This document shows positions 16,506-26,006 of a DNA stretch of 64,000 bases, piece by piece. Under the pieces are notes generated by a model, which was given only the letters and a program-made list of their open reading frames with translations, had not been told where the DNA came from and made no database searches. Within the stretch, counting starts at the first letter, position 1, and the number at the start of each line of letters is the position of its first letter. A program made the position numbers and the translations under genes. The stretch spans positions 158,725 through 222,724 of the forward strand of contig DJEL01000031.1 of assembly GCA_002432425.1 (NCBI GenBank). Reading direction: 5' to 3'. This DNA is from Lachnospiraceae bacterium UBA5899 (GTDB lineage: Bacteria; Bacillota; Clostridia; Lachnospirales; Lachnospiraceae).

Positions 16506-17363
16506 CTATTCCCGGAGTTCTCTGTGGAAAAGCTTGATGCCATAGTTGCCCTTGTCCTTCATTCTTTCGTAAAGTGCATTGGCAAGGGTGACGCTTCTGT
16601 GCTGACCGCCCGTACAGCCGATGGCTATCACAAGCTGGTACTTTCCCTCCTTGACATAATTGGGAATTAAAAATTTCAGCATATCCTCCAGCTTGTCCAG
16701 GAATTCCTTCGACTCGGGGAACTGCATGACATACTCCTGTACCTCTTTATCGTTGCCGGTCTTTTTCTTCAGGTCGTCCACATAAAAGGGGTTGGGCAGG
16801 AAACGTACATCAAACACCAGATCCGCATCCGTGGGGATGCCGTATTTAAATCCGAATGACAACAGTGTTATCATAAGGCTATTATATTCTTTGTTCTGCA
16901 CAAAAATTCTATCCAGTTCTTCTTTTAATTCTCTGGTCAGAAGATTGGACGTATCGATCACATAATCGGCACTGTTGCGGATGCCGCGGGTCATTTCCCG
17001 CTCTAAGCGGATGCCGTCCTCCACCCTGCCCTCCGGCGCCAGCGGATGAACACGTCTTGTTTCCTTGTACCGCTTCACCAGGGCATTATCCGAAGCATCC
17101 ATAAACAGAATTTCGAGCTCCTTGCCGGCATCCTTCTGCTTCTGCAAAATGCTGGTTGCTTCCGTAAAGGACTGTCCCGCACGCACATCCAGTCCCAATG
17201 CCACACGGGTGATTTCACTGCCCGGTGTGGCAATCAGTTCAATGAATTTATCAAGCAAAGAGATGGGCAGATTGTCGACACAGTAAAAACCGGCATCCTC
17301 TAACATTTTAAGGGCGGTACTTTTTCCGCCGCCGCTCATACCCGTTACCACTACAAATCGCAT
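16506..17363 (-). CDS. rapZ: RNase adapter/nucleotide-binding protein RapZ
   Basis: A 285-residue P-loop protein of the RapZ/YvcJ family. The Walker A motif G8-M-S-G-G-G-K-S15 starts the protein, and the C-terminal domain has the conserved C-T-G-G-Q-H-R-S block. E. coli RapZ targets an sRNA controlling GlmS, while B. subtilis YvcJ hydrolyses nucleotides and affects competence; which function applies is unknown. The ATG at 17361-17363 was chosen because the domain starts there and AAGGTGAGCGGA precedes it, although the frame stays open 36 codons upstream into murB. Confidence 0.93.
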   Translation of the reverse strand: MRFVVVTGMSGGGKSTALKMLEDAGFYCVDNLPISLLDKFIELIATPGSEITRVALGLDVRAGQSFTEATSILQKQKDAGKELEILFMDASDNALVKRYKETRRVHPLAPEGRVEDGIRLEREMTRGIRNSADYVIDTSNLLTRELKEELDRIFVQNKEYNSLMITLLSFGFKYGIPTDADLVFDVRFLPNPFYVDDLKKKTGNDKEVQEYVMQFPESKEFLDKLEDMLKFLIPNYVKEGKYQLVIAIGCTGGQHRSVTLANALYERMKDKGNYGIKLFHRELRE

Positions 17364-17391
17364 TCCGCTCACCTTTCCTTTCCGCATTTTT

Positions 17392-18306
17392 CTAAAATTT
17401 TCCGAGCATGATGACTTCCGGCTCCAAATGCACGGAGAACCGCTCGTAAACCGTTTCCCGGATGTAATCAATCAAATCATTAATGTCTTTTGCCGTGGCA
17501 TCCCCGGTGTTTACCACAAAACCGCAGTGCTTGGGTGATACCTGGGCACCGCCTATCTGATAACCGGAAAGTCCCGCATCCATAATCAGCTTGCCGGCAA
17601 AATGTCCTTCCGGTCTTTTGAAGGTGCTGCCTGCGGAAGGAAATTCCAGTGGCTGCTTTTCCCTTCTTCGCTGCTGGAAATCTGCCATTTTCGCACGGAT
17701 TTCCTCCTGATTGCCGGGTTTTAAACAAAGGGTGCAGGAGGTCACGATAAAGGGATGGTTTTTCAAAGCGCTGGTACGGTAACCGAACTCCATGGTTTCG
17801 TTGTCCATCTCCAGCTTATCCCCTTCGTCATTCCAAACGGTCACTGTTTCCACGACCTGCTTCATCTCGCCGTCATAGGCTCCCGCATTCATCATAACGG
17901 CTCCGCCGATGGTGCCGGGAATGCCTGCGGCAAATTCGAGTCCCGTAAGACCCTGGTCCGCCGCCGCGGCAGCCACCTTGGCAAGGCTTGCGCCCGCCGC
18001 CGCATAGATATGGTCTCCGTTGATGCGGATTTCATCCATTTTTCTGCCGAAGTGTAAAATCACTCCGTCAAAGCCTTTATCGGAAACCAAAAGGTTGCTT
18101 CCGTTTCCCATAACAAAACAGGGGATTTCCACTCGTTTCAGGTACTGCAGCAGCTTTTCCGTCTGCACCCTCGGCGAAAGTTCTATAAAACACGCCGCAT
18201 TGCCGCCCACCTTGAAGGTGGTGTGGTTCTTCATAGGTTCTTCCATGTGCAAATCTTCTGCGGGCACAAAGCGCTGAAATGCTTCCCTTACTGTCTGACT
18301 TATCAT
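17392..18306 (-). CDS. murB: UDP-N-acetylenolpyruvoylglucosamine reductase
   Basis: A 304-residue type II MurB, the FAD- and NADPH-dependent enzyme that makes UDP-N-acetylmuramic acid in the second committed step of peptidoglycan synthesis. The FAD-binding blocks (T-F-K-V-G-G, G-N-G-S-N-L-L, G-I-P-G-T-I-G-G-A), the catalytic serine region S-A-G-S-T-F-K and the C-terminal catalytic Glu in L-E-P-E-V are all seen. GGGGGG precedes the ATG. murB next to rapZ and whiA is a common clostridial arrangement. Confidence 0.95.
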   Translation of the reverse strand: MISQTVREAFQRFVPAEDLHMEEPMKNHTTFKVGGNAACFIELSPRVQTEKLLQYLKRVEIPCFVMGNGSNLLVSDKGFDGVILHFGRKMDEIRINGDHIYAAAGASLAKVAAAAADQGLTGLEFAAGIPGTIGGAVMMNAGAYDGEMKQVVETVTVWNDEGDKLEMDNETMEFGYRTSALKNHPFIVTSCTLCLKPGNQEEIRAKMADFQQRRREKQPLEFPSAGSTFKRPEGHFAGKLIMDAGLSGYQIGGAQVSPKHCGFVVNTGDATAKDINDLIDYIRETVYERFSVHLEPEVIMLGKF

Positions 18307-18340
18307 TTATTTCCCCCCGGTTTATAATTTTATGTAGTGC

Positions 18341-19297
18341 TTATTCTGTCTTGCCTTCCGCATCCAGTACGAGCTTGGCTGCACCGAAAATGCCGGCGTC
18401 GTTGCCCAGCTTTGCCAGTGCAAATTCCACATCGCGGCAGCCGCGGAACGCATACTGCATGTAATAAGGCTTTACATATTCAAAAATAACTTCTCCCGCT
18501 TTGGAAACACCGCCGCCGATAACGAATGCCTTGGGATTTACCACGCAGGCAACGGCTGCCAGTCCTTTGCCGAGGTACTGTCCGAACTGCTCTGCAATTT
18601 CAATGGCTACTTTATCGCCGAATTTTACGGCATCCCATACTGCCTTGGCGGAAAGCTCTCTGTCACGGAGTACGCTTGCTTCTTCGTCCTTTGCCAGCCT
18701 CTTCTTTGCCAGTCTTACGATACCGGTTGCGGAAGCATACTGCTCCAGGCAGCCGATGTTGTGGCAGCCGCATTCCTCGGTTTCCGCATCCTCTACGTGG
18801 ATGTGTCCGATTTCACCGCCGGCTCCCAGTGCTCCGGTTATCATCTGACCGTTGCTGATAATACCGCCGCCGACGCCGGTGCCCAGTGTTACGACAACCA
18901 AATCCTTAAAGCCTTTGCCGCCGCCCTGCCACATTTCGCCGAGCGCTGCCACATTGGCGTCGTTTCCTGCCATAACGGGTACATTCAAGTGTTTCTGGAA
19001 AGCTTCCGGGATGTTGAATACGGTATCCCAGCCTAAGTTTGCGGTCTTGTATACGGTGCCCTCCGCATCTACGGGGCCCGGTACGCCGATGCCGACACCG
19101 GCTACTTCGTCCTGCTCGATTTCATACTTGCCCATTTTTTCTTCAATGCTTGCGGCAATGTCGGGAAGCACTCTTTCGCCGCCGTTTGCGGTCACGCTGG
19201 GGATTTCCCACTTTTCCAGCACATTGGCGTTCATGTCAAAAAGTCCCATTTTTACGGTGGTGCCGCCTACATCTACTCCAAATACATATTTCTTCAT
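18341..19297 (-). CDS. ROK family glucokinase
   Basis: A 318-residue ROK kinase. It shows the ATP-binding D-V-G-G-T-T-V-K at the start, the zinc-binding motif C-G-C-H-N-I-G-C-L-E near 172-181, and G-T-G-V-G-G-G-I. The family phosphorylates glucose or related hexoses with ATP; glucokinase is the most likely role in Firmicutes. The ATG at 19295-19297 was chosen because homologues start at this M-K-K; an ATG four codons upstream sits almost on top of the AAAGG site. Its place behind hprK makes a carbon-metabolism unit. Confidence 0.9.
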   Translation of the reverse strand: MKKYVFGVDVGGTTVKMGLFDMNANVLEKWEIPSVTANGGERVLPDIAASIEEKMGKYEIEQDEVAGVGIGVPGPVDAEGTVYKTANLGWDTVFNIPEAFQKHLNVPVMAGNDANVAALGEMWQGGGKGFKDLVVVTLGTGVGGGIISNGQMITGALGAGGEIGHIHVEDAETEECGCHNIGCLEQYASATGIVRLAKKRLAKDEEASVLRDRELSAKAVWDAVKFGDKVAIEIAEQFGQYLGKGLAAVACVVNPKAFVIGGGVSKAGEVIFEYVKPYYMQYAFRGCRDVEFALAKLGNDAGIFGAAKLVLDAEGKTE

Positions 19298-19328
19298 ATC
19301 CGTTACCATACCTTTCTTTTTCTGTTAT

Positions 19329-20273
19329 TTATTCGTCCTCATCCTCTTCGCGTCTTCTGGCGAGGGAATTCTGCACTCTGGTATAAAGCTCCTGCGCTGC
19401 ATTGTAACCCATCTTTTTCTGTCTGTGGTTTACGGCTGCCGTCTCGCAGATGACCGCCAGGTTACGGCCGGGGCGGATGGGCAGGGTGTAGCATACCACT
19501 TTGTTGCCGAGATATTCGGTGTATTCTTCTTCCAGACCGAGTCTGTCGTACTCTTTGTCCTTATCCCAGTCTTCCAGACGGATAACCATATCGATAGACT
19601 GGGTATCCTTTACGCTTGCGGCACCGAACAGCGCCTTCACATCCACGATACCGATACCGCGCAGTTCAATTAAATGCTTGGTAACATCCGGTGCGGAACC
19701 TACCAGGGTATCGTCGCTTACCTTGCGGATTTCCACGGCGTCGTCCGTTACCAGACGGTGTCCTCTCTTTACCAGCTCCAGAGCCGCTTCGGATTTACCG
19801 ATACCGCTTTCACCGGTAATCAGCACGCCTTCGCCGTATACATCCACCAGTACGCCGTGTACGGAAATACAGGGCGCCAGCTTGACATTCAGCCAGCGGA
19901 TGGCTTCCGCCATGAATACGGATGTATTCTTCTTGGTAGAAAAAACCGGTCTGTTATATTTATAGGCAATTTCAAGGAAAATCGGGTCGGGCTGCAGTTC
20001 GCGGCAGAATACCACGCAGGGAATGTCATAGGACATCAGTTTGTCGTATACCACCCTTTTCTGCTCTTCGCTGATACCTTCCATATAAGTATATTCCACA
20101 AAACCGATAACCTGCAGTCGTGAAGAGTCGAAATGCTCGAAATAACCTGCCATCTGCAGCGCCGGTCTGTTTACATCCGGCATGGTAATCTTGATGCTCT
20201 TGATGTCGATGTCAGGAGTCAGATTTTCCAGCTTGAACTTTTCCACAACCTTTTCCATTTTTACGCTTGCCAT
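19329..20273 (-). CDS. hprK: HPr kinase/phosphorylase
   Basis: A 314-residue bifunctional HprK/P. The N-terminal domain covers about 1-130; the C-terminal kinase domain has the catalytic His139, Walker A G154-E-S-G-I-G-K-S161 and the family signature L-I-E-L-R-G-I-G-I. It phosphorylates the regulatory serine of HPr and Crh in response to fructose bisphosphate and ATP and removes the phosphate when phosphate is high. Of several nearby ATGs, the one at 20271-20273 is 7 bases behind GAGG. It heads the long minus-strand series that includes its likely target, the Crh-like protein. Confidence 0.95.
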   Translation of the reverse strand: MASVKMEKVVEKFKLENLTPDIDIKSIKITMPDVNRPALQMAGYFEHFDSSRLQVIGFVEYTYMEGISEEQKRVVYDKLMSYDIPCVVFCRELQPDPIFLEIAYKYNRPVFSTKKNTSVFMAEAIRWLNVKLAPCISVHGVLVDVYGEGVLITGESGIGKSEAALELVKRGHRLVTDDAVEIRKVSDDTLVGSAPDVTKHLIELRGIGIVDVKALFGAASVKDTQSIDMVIRLEDWDKDKEYDRLGLEEEYTEYLGNKVVCYTLPIRPGRNLAVICETAAVNHRQKKMGYNAAQELYTRVQNSLARRREEDEDE

Positions 20274-20335
20274 ACCCATACCTCGCTTTTTATCATTCCG
20301 TCCTTTTGTGACGTTTGCTGTTCATATACTGTTTT

Positions 20336-20344
20336 ATTTTAGCA
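20336..20344 (-). promoter_or_regulatory. Candidate extended -10 promoter for hprK
   Basis: On the minus strand TGCTAAAAT covers an extended -10 box (TAAAAT at 20336-20341) about 60 bp before the hprK start. No good -35 box is present at 17 bp. If real, it would start the long hprK-to-dagK transcript. Confidence 0.4.
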
Positions 20345-20397
20345 CATGCGGCTTCTTTTGCATAGTCGCAAAAACGTCGTCCGCTGCCGTTTCTGCC

Positions 20398-22293
20398 TCA
20401 TGACCGCTCTGTGACGTTACCTTTTTTCTCCATGGCTGCGAAGAAGCCGGCTATCTGCTCCGCCACGTTCACCGGAATTTCCGGCACCCGGCAAAGCTCC
20501 TCCACGGTGGCATTCTTCACATCCTCTATGGACTTGAAATACCGCATCAGGGCTTTTCTTCTGGCGGGTCCCACGCCCGGAATTTCATCCAATACCGACT
20601 TTACCTGACTCTTGGAGCGTAAAGAACGGTGATACTCAATGGCAAACCGGTGGGCTTCGTCCTGAATACGGGTAATCAGCTTAAAGCCCTCGGAGCAGGT
20701 GTTGATGGGCAGCTCCACATTGTTGTAGTAAAGCCCTCTGGTGCGGTGGTTGTCGTCCTTAACCATGCCGCAGACCGGAATATGGATGTTCAGCTCCTCC
20801 AGCACGGACAGGGCAATGTTGACCTGTCCCCTGCCGCCGTCCATCATAAGCACGTCCGGAAACCGGGTAAAGCTCCCCAGTGAATTGTCCAAATCCTGCT
20901 CCTTTAACCTGGTCTGTTCTTCCATGCCGTGGCGGAACCTTCTTGTCAGCACTTCCCGCATGCATGCGTAATCATCCGGCCCCGCTACGGTCTGGATGCG
21001 GAACTTGCGGTAATCGCTGCGCTTGGGTTTTCCTTTTTCAAACACTACCATGGAACCTACATTGGCAAAACCGCTGATGTTACTGATATCGAAGGCTTCC
21101 ATACGCACGATGCCGGGCAGTCCCAGCAAATCCGCAATTTCTTTCACGGCGCCGGTGGTGCGGCTTTCCTCTCTGGCAATCCGTTCCTTATCCTTGGAAA
21201 GAACAAGGGATGCGTTCTGCGCCGCCAGCTCCACTAATTTTTCCCTGGTACCGATTTTCGGCACAATGAGCTTTACCCTGCCTTCTTTTTTCTCCGTCAG
21301 CCACTGTTCTATGAGTGCCTGCTCCTCCACCTCATACTGCAGCATGATTTCCCGGGGAATGAACGGGGTGCCCGCATAAAACTGCTTCACGAATTCCTGT
21401 AAAATCTGAGGCTTTTTCTGCCCCTCAATGTGGGTCATGTAAAAATGCTCCCTGCCGATAAGCCTGCCGTCACGTGCAAAAAATACCTGCACCACGGCAT
21501 CCCTGTCGTCCTCTGCCAGAGCAATGATGTCCCTGTCCTCACCCACGCTGTCGGAAATCTTCTGCTTCTGGGACACGGATTTCACGCTGTTAAACAAATC
21601 CCGGTACCTGGCTGCCTCTTCAAATTCCATTTTTTCGGCGGCATCCTGCATTTTGCCCTGCAGCTCCTTCAAAATCGGCTGGTAGTTTCCGTTTAGGAAA
21701 TTCAGGGCTTTTTCCACTTGCTCCCGGTACTCTTCCCTGCTTACCAGATTCTGGCAGGGGGCGGAGCACTGCCCAATGTGGTAATTTAAGCAGGGACGTC
21801 CTTCCCCGATATCCTTCGGAAGGCTCCTGTTGCATGTCCGCAGCTTATACAGCTTATTCAAAAGCTCTATGGTGTCCTTTACCGCGCCGGCGCTGGTGTA
21901 GGGTCCGAAATACCTTGCCTTGTCCTTTTTCATTTCCCGCACAAACAAAATCCGGGGATACGCTTCGCCTACCGTCACCTTGATATACGGGTAGGTTTTG
22001 TCGTCCTTTAACAGCGTGTTGTACTTGGGCAGATGCTCTTTAATCAGATTGTTTTCCAGAATAAGAGCCTCTAACTCCGAGTCTGTGACGATGTATTCAA
22101 ACCGGGCAATCAGCGACACCATTTTGTCAATCTGGGGGCCTCTGCCGATGTTTTCCCTGAAATAGGAGCGGACTCTGTTGCGCAGATTGACTGCTTTTCC
22201 TACATATAATATAGTGTCCTGCTCATCATGCATGATATACACTCCCGGCTTGGCAGGAAGTTTTTTCAATTCTTCATCAATGCAAAAAGCCAT
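20398..22293 (-). CDS. uvrC: Excinuclease ABC subunit C
   Basis: A 631-residue UvrC, the nuclease that makes both incisions around bulky DNA lesions in the UvrABC system. The GIY-YIG domain lies at about 14-95 (K-P-G-V-Y, L-Y-V-G-K-A), a UVR motif near 200-235, the UvrC RNase H-like domain at about 360-540, and a C-terminal helix-hairpin-helix pair (I-P-G-V-G-P-A-R and the following repeat). The ATG at 22291-22293 follows AAGGGAG. The frame is open another 107 codons upstream, but that part overlaps ftsH antisense to nothing useful and is Arg/Lys-rich noise. Confidence 0.95.
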   Translation of the reverse strand: MAFCIDEELKKLPAKPGVYIMHDEQDTILYVGKAVNLRNRVRSYFRENIGRGPQIDKMVSLIARFEYIVTDSELEALILENNLIKEHLPKYNTLLKDDKTYPYIKVTVGEAYPRILFVREMKKDKARYFGPYTSAGAVKDTIELLNKLYKLRTCNRSLPKDIGEGRPCLNYHIGQCSAPCQNLVSREEYREQVEKALNFLNGNYQPILKELQGKMQDAAEKMEFEEAARYRDLFNSVKSVSQKQKISDSVGEDRDIIALAEDDRDAVVQVFFARDGRLIGREHFYMTHIEGQKKPQILQEFVKQFYAGTPFIPREIMLQYEVEEQALIEQWLTEKKEGRVKLIVPKIGTREKLVELAAQNASLVLSKDKERIAREESRTTGAVKEIADLLGLPGIVRMEAFDISNISGFANVGSMVVFEKGKPKRSDYRKFRIQTVAGPDDYACMREVLTRRFRHGMEEQTRLKEQDLDNSLGSFTRFPDVLMMDGGRGQVNIALSVLEELNIHIPVCGMVKDDNHRTRGLYYNNVELPINTCSEGFKLITRIQDEAHRFAIEYHRSLRSKSQVKSVLDEIPGVGPARRKALMRYFKSIEDVKNATVEELCRVPEIPVNVAEQIAGFFAAMEKKGNVTERS

Positions 22294-22327
22294 GTCTGCT
22301 CCCTTCTTTTCTGTGCTTTCATACATA

Positions 22328-22354
22328 AAAGCCGTACCTGTCTGATACGGCTTT
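22328..22354 (-). terminator. Terminator-like hairpin behind ftsH
   Basis: AAAGCCGTA and its exact complement TACGGCTTT flank a 9-base loop, starting 6 bp behind the ftsH stop. The T run on the minus strand is short (TTTTATG), so termination may be partial and allow read-through into uvrC. Confidence 0.65.
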
Positions 22355-22360
22355 CGTATT

Positions 22361-24487
22361 TTATAAATCCATGTTAGAGAAAATACCTTTATTTTCCGGC
22401 TTCGGCTCTGCCGCGGGTTCTTCCTTTTTCGGTTCTTCCTTTTTCGGTTCTTCCTTCTTCGGTTCTTCCGCCGGCTGAACTTCCGTGGGAAGCTTGATTT
22501 CCGTCCCCGTCTGCCCGGGTTCATCGTCCTTCTTTTTTTCTTCCGGCTCAGGCAGTCCTTTTTCCCTGCGGAAAATTTCCATGAATTCTTTGCCGGTAAT
22601 GGTTTCCTTCTCAATTAAGAAGGCTGCCAGCTTATCCATCAGCTCGCGGTTTTCGGAAAGCATCTGCTTTGCCTGCTCGTAGCTTTCTTTCAAGATGGCT
22701 ACCACTTCCTTGTCCACCTCGGCTGCCGTCTGGTCGCTGCAGTTCATGACATCCCTGCCTTCCAGATATTTGCTTTCCACAGTGGAAAGTCCCACCAGAC
22801 CGAAATGCTTGCTCATGCCGTACTGGGTAACCATGGCACGGGCAATGTTGGTGGCTTTTTCAATATCGTTGGCTGCGCCCGTAGTCACGGAATGGAATAC
22901 CACTTCCTCGGCGGCACGTCCGCCCACCAGGCTGACTAACATATTACGCAGCTCCTCTTCGGAGTTTAAGTACTTCTCTTCTTCCGGCACATGCATAACG
23001 TAACCGAGCGCACCCATGGTACGGGGCACAATGGTAATCTTCTGCACCGGTTCGGAATTTTTCTGCAGGGCGCTGATTAAGGCATGTCCCACTTCGTGAT
23101 AGGAAACAATCTTTCTTTCTTCCTTGCTCATGATGCGGTCCTTCTTTTCCTTGCCCACAAGTACCTGCTCCACGGCATCGAAAAGGTCTTTCTGGCTGAC
23201 ATATTCCCTGCCGTTCTTTACGGCATTGATAGCCGCTTCGTTAATCATATTGGCAAGGTCGGCACCTACGGCGCCGCTGGTTGCCAGCGCAATGGCGTCA
23301 AAGTCCACGGTTTCGTCCATTTTTACGTCTTTGGCGTGTACCTTTAAGATTTCCACACGTCCCTTTAAGTCCGGCTTATCCACGATAACCCGTCTGTCGA
23401 AACGGCCGGGACGCAAGAGCGCCTTGTCCAGGATTTCCGGACGGTTGGTAGCGCCTAAAATCAGAATACCCTTGGAAGTATCGAAACCATCCATTTCGGA
23501 AAGGAGCTGGTTTAAGGTCTGCTCTCTTTCTTCGTTGCCTCCTCCGTACTTGGAATCACGGCTGCGGCCGATGGCATCAATTTCGTCAATAAAGATAATA
23601 CAGGGAGCGTTCTTGGTTGCTTCCTTAAATAAGTCACGGACACGGGATGCACCCACACCCACATACAGTTCAATAAAATCGGAACCCGCTAAGGAGAAGA
23701 ACGGCACGCCCGCTTCCCCCGCCACTGCCTTGGCAAGCAGGGTCTTACCGGTTCCGGGAGGTCCTACCAAAAGAGCACCCTTCGGAAGCTTGGCTCCAAT
23801 CTTGGCGTATTTTGCCGGGTTATGGAGGAAATCCACCACTTCCTGCAGGGACTCCTTCGCTTCGTCTTCGCCCGCCACATCCTTAAAGGTAATGCCGGTT
23901 TCCTTCTGCACGTACACCTTGGCGTTGGATTTGCCGACGCTTAAGGGACCGCCGCCCTTGCTCATCTTCTTAAATAAGAAACTGAGCAGCACCCAGAATA
24001 TAATCAGGGGCAGCACATAGTACAGCAAAATCTGCATTATCAGGCCGGAGTTGTCGGGAATATAACCCCATACTTCCACACCTGCTTCCCGCAGTCTTTC
24101 GGGCAGGGTATCGTCCGATACCATAGCCGTATAGTAAGTGGTCTTCTGTCCCATTCCGTAATAGGAAAACAAGGGATTTCGGTTTGCTTCCTTTTCGTCC
24201 ACCAGTTCAATGTAAATTCTGTCGGATGCATACCGGACACACTTGACCTTGGTATTGGCTTCTCCTTCTTTGGTGCCTTCGTCCACCCATTCCATAAATT
24301 CGGAGTAGCTCTTTTCCTCCATCGTGCTTCCTGATACCGTTTTCATGAAGACACTGGTCAGAATCAGCGTACAGAGGGCAGCTAACAGCAATAGGAACAA
24401 ATTCACTTTCCGGGGATTCTGATTACCGGAACCTCCCTGATTAGCCCCCCCCTGGCCATTTCCGTTTTGGTTCATCTGATCATCCAT
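22361..24487 (-). CDS. ftsH: ATP-dependent zinc metalloprotease FtsH
   Basis: A 708-residue membrane AAA+ protease that degrades misfolded membrane proteins and short-lived regulators. Two membrane helices (about 28-48 and 149-171) flank an extracytoplasmic domain. Walker A is G242-P-P-G-T-G-K-T249, Walker B I-I-F-I-D-E near 297-302, the second region of homology near 348-367, and the zinc site H464-E-V-G-H468. The N-terminus is unusually rich in Gly, Asn and Gln, and the C-terminal tail (about 660-700) contains E-E-P-K-K repeats absent from shorter homologues. It is 17 bp behind the DUF1846 gene. Confidence 0.96.
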   Translation of the reverse strand: MDDQMNQNGNGQGGANQGGSGNQNPRKVNLFLLLLAALCTLILTSVFMKTVSGSTMEEKSYSEFMEWVDEGTKEGEANTKVKCVRYASDRIYIELVDEKEANRNPLFSYYGMGQKTTYYTAMVSDDTLPERLREAGVEVWGYIPDNSGLIMQILLYYVLPLIIFWVLLSFLFKKMSKGGGPLSVGKSNAKVYVQKETGITFKDVAGEDEAKESLQEVVDFLHNPAKYAKIGAKLPKGALLVGPPGTGKTLLAKAVAGEAGVPFFSLAGSDFIELYVGVGASRVRDLFKEATKNAPCIIFIDEIDAIGRSRDSKYGGGNEEREQTLNQLLSEMDGFDTSKGILILGATNRPEILDKALLRPGRFDRRVIVDKPDLKGRVEILKVHAKDVKMDETVDFDAIALATSGAVGADLANMINEAAINAVKNGREYVSQKDLFDAVEQVLVGKEKKDRIMSKEERKIVSYHEVGHALISALQKNSEPVQKITIVPRTMGALGYVMHVPEEEKYLNSEEELRNMLVSLVGGRAAEEVVFHSVTTGAANDIEKATNIARAMVTQYGMSKHFGLVGLSTVESKYLEGRDVMNCSDQTAAEVDKEVVAILKESYEQAKQMLSENRELMDKLAAFLIEKETITGKEFMEIFRREKGLPEPEEKKKDDEPGQTGTEIKLPTEVQPAEEPKKEEPKKEEPKKEEPAAEPKPENKGIFSNMDL
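22416..22469 (-). repeat. 15-bp tandem repeats in the ftsH tail
   Basis: Three nearly identical 15-bp units at 22416-22430, 22431-22445 and 22446-22460 (the last with one change) plus a partial fourth to 22469 encode repeated Glu-Glu-Pro-Lys-Lys. They lie in the disordered C-terminal tail of FtsH and can change copy number in frame. Confidence 0.9.
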
Positions 24488-24504
24488 ATTCGTTTCTCTT
24501 TCTT

Positions 24505-25980
24505 TTACTTTTTGTTTACAGTTTCATATACCGGGTCGCAGGTCACTTCACAGTCCAGTCTCTGGAACATCTTTTTGTCCACAGAGGAAAGCATAACGCT
24601 GGAATGTACCTGGCATCCCTTTAATGCCGCCAGCATGGAAAGCGCTTTTGCCGCATCTTTATTTTCCGCTGCCGTGGTGGACAGGGCTATCAGCACCTCG
24701 TCCGTATGCAGTCTCGGATTTTTGCTTCCTAAATATTTGGTCTTCAAGGTCTGGATGGGCTCAATCGCCGTAGGCGAAATGATGTGTTTCTCGTGGGGAA
24801 TGCCTGCCAGTTCTTTCAGGGCATTCAGAAGCACGGCTGCGCTGGGCCCCAGTAAGTCGCTGGTCTTGCCGGTAATAATCCGTCCGTCGGAAAGCTCTAT
24901 GGCAACTGCCGGATGTCCGGTTTCCTCTGCTCTCTTTTCCGCTTCCTTCACGACCGCTCTGTCGGATGTTGTCAGGTGCTCCTGATTCATCAGCATCTGG
25001 ATTTTAATGACTTCTTCCTCGGAACGGGTGCCGTCTGCCACGCCCATCACCGCCTGGTAATAACGGCGGATAATCTCCTGGCGGGAGGCTTCTTTGCACA
25101 CTTCGTCATCCACGATGCAGTTGCCCGCCATATTGACGCCCATATCGGTGGGAGACTTGTACGGGCTTTCGCCGTAAATCTTTTCAAAAATGGTACGCAG
25201 CACCGGAAAAATCTCCACATCGCGGTTGTAGTTTACCGTGGTTTCGCCGTATGCTTCCAGATGGAAGGGGTCAATCATGTTGATGTCGTTCAAGTCTGCG
25301 GTAGCCGCTTCGTATGCCAGGTTGACCGGATGCTTGAGAGGCAGGTTCCAGATAGGGAATGTCTCATACTTTGCATAACCGGCGCGGATACCTCTTTTAT
25401 GCTCATGGTAAAGCTGGGAAAGACAGGTGCTCATTTTGCCGCTGCCCGGTCCCGGTGCCGTAACCACAACCAGAGGTCTGGTCGTTTCGATGTAATCGTT
25501 CTTGCCGTAGCCTTCATCGCTGACGATAAGGGGCACGTTGGAAGGATATCCCGGAATAAGGTAGTGCTTGTACACCTTCAGTCCCAGGTTTTCCAGTCTC
25601 TTCTCATATAATACGGTGCTGTGCTGACCCGTATATTTGGTAAGCACCACGCTGCCCACATAGAGACCTCTGGAACGGAATTCGTCAATCAGACGGATTA
25701 CATCATTATCATAGGTAATGCCCAAATCGCCGCGCACCTTGTTTTTCTCAATGTCGGTAGCGCTGACAACCATCACGATTTCCGATTTGTGTGCTAATTT
25801 CATAAGCATCTGCAGCTTACTGTCCGCTGCAAATCCGGGAAGAACCCTTGAGGCATGAAAATCATCAAATAACTTGCCGCCAAACTCCAGATAGAGCTTA
25901 TTGTCAAAATGACCTATCCTTTCTATAATTCGCTCAGACTGCATCTGTAAATATTTGTCATTATCAAAACCAATTTTCAT
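24505..25980 (-). CDS. DUF1846 domain-containing protein
   Basis: A 491-residue protein of the DUF1846 family, usually about 500 residues and common in anaerobic Firmicutes. It contains a possible nucleotide-binding stretch G-P-G-S-G-K in the first third and N-M-A-G-N-C further on. The biochemical role is not established as far as I know, so no function is given. I placed the start at the ATG at 25978-25980, where the conserved M-K-I-G-F-D begins; the frame stays open upstream but a strong promoter lies there (26007-26035), giving a leader of about 20 nt. ftsH follows after 17 bp. Confidence 0.87.
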   Translation of the reverse strand: MKIGFDNDKYLQMQSERIIERIGHFDNKLYLEFGGKLFDDFHASRVLPGFAADSKLQMLMKLAHKSEIVMVVSATDIEKNKVRGDLGITYDNDVIRLIDEFRSRGLYVGSVVLTKYTGQHSTVLYEKRLENLGLKVYKHYLIPGYPSNVPLIVSDEGYGKNDYIETTRPLVVVTAPGPGSGKMSTCLSQLYHEHKRGIRAGYAKYETFPIWNLPLKHPVNLAYEAATADLNDINMIDPFHLEAYGETTVNYNRDVEIFPVLRTIFEKIYGESPYKSPTDMGVNMAGNCIVDDEVCKEASRQEIIRRYYQAVMGVADGTRSEEEVIKIQMLMNQEHLTTSDRAVVKEAEKRAEETGHPAVAIELSDGRIITGKTSDLLGPSAAVLLNALKELAGIPHEKHIISPTAIEPIQTLKTKYLGSKNPRLHTDEVLIALSTTAAENKDAAKALSMLAALKGCQVHSSVMLSSVDKKMFQRLDCEVTCDPVYETVNKK

Positions 25981-26006
25981 TGCCTGTTCCATCCTTTCTG
26001 CATGGT

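Noticed and set aside
22294..22614. A 107-codon upstream extension of uvrC, rich in Arg, Lys and Asn
   Set aside because: It overlaps the end of ftsH on the same strand and the Arg/Lys repeats are the FtsH tail repeats read in another frame. UvrC homologues start at the ATG at 22293, which has a good ribosome binding site.
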